NCBI GenBank assembly: GCA_035304085.1
Contig: DATGQT010000341.1
Location: 1 to 13,157 of the forward strand
Direction of reading: 5' to 3'
DNA from: DATGQT01 sp035304085
Lineage (GTDB): Bacteria > Bacteroidota > Rhodothermia > Rhodothermales > Rubricoccaceae
Length of the DNA: 13,157 bases
Of the stretch, positions 13,124 to 13,157 are shown in pieces. Both the position numbers and the translations under genes were made by a program. The notes under the pieces are model-generated. The model did not search any database, was not told where the DNA came from, and was given only the letters and a program-made list of their open reading frames with translations. The first letter of the stretch is position 1. Each line of letters starts with the position of its first letter.

Positions 13124-13157
13124 GGTCCGTGGTCCGTGGTCCGTGGTCCGTGGTCCG
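13124..13157. repeat. GGTCCGT heptamer tandem array G (runs off the window)
   Basis: Nearly five perfect copies of GGTCCGT run to the right edge of the window. The same unit in the same orientation forms the right arm of the repeat at 1736-1767. The region between it and korA (13021-13123) holds no gene; it has a run of five T at 13115-13119 just before the array. Any complementary arm would lie outside the window. Confidence 0.85.

Noticed and set aside
13124..13157. Possible CRISPR array
   Set aside because: Units are 7 bp and directly adjacent, with no unique spacers and no cas genes.

Overview
This is a GC-rich, gene-dense bacterial chromosome segment with housekeeping content. Its features point to the Bacteroidota/Rhodothermota side of the tree. 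A secreted protein ends in a type IX secretion (Por/T9SS) sorting domain. Candidate promoters follow the Bacteroidota pattern (TTG, about 20 bp, TAnnTTTG-like box). The starts I inspected lack a clear Shine-Dalgarno sequence, and a two-subunit 2-oxoacid:ferredoxin oxidoreductase is present. High GC plus these traits suggests a Rhodothermota (Rubricoccus/Rubrivirga-like) genome; this assignment is inference.

Layout, left to right. The last 14 codons of a + strand gene overlap the stop of murB (-). Across a repeat-filled divergent gap lies a small O6-alkylguanine-transferase-like gene (+), which converges on aroA (-). AroA is the last gene of a probable minus-strand unit adenosine deaminase -> DUF1176-like lipoprotein -> aroA, where the lipoprotein stop and the aroA start share one base. 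tatA (+) leaves divergently from add and is followed by sucD (+). sucD converges on an M19 dipeptidase lipoprotein gene (-). Divergent from the dipeptidase is a large secreted T9SS-type protein (+), which stops 3 bp from the stop of korB (-). korA and korB form a minus-strand pair filling the rest of the window.

Metabolic links: KorAB would oxidise a 2-oxoacid (2-oxoglutarate is the likeliest substrate) to an acyl-CoA using ferredoxin. SucD is the alpha subunit of the enzyme that converts succinyl-CoA to succinate with nucleotide formation, so two consecutive TCA steps are partly represented. MurB and AroA serve cell-wall and aromatic biosynthesis. TatA and the T9SS substrate concern export.

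No phage, IS, CRISPR, tRNA or rRNA was found, and no gene-free stretch exceeds 300 bp. The most unusual signal lies between genes. Seven loci carry degenerate short direct repeats with a period of 7, 8 or 9 bp. Most are arranged as two reverse-complementary arms around a short centre, and they repeatedly run into the ends of reading frames. One heptamer, GGTCCGT, recurs at two loci about 11.4 kb apart. They look like a genome-wide repeat family that may act as hairpin terminators or insulators; that role is inferred.
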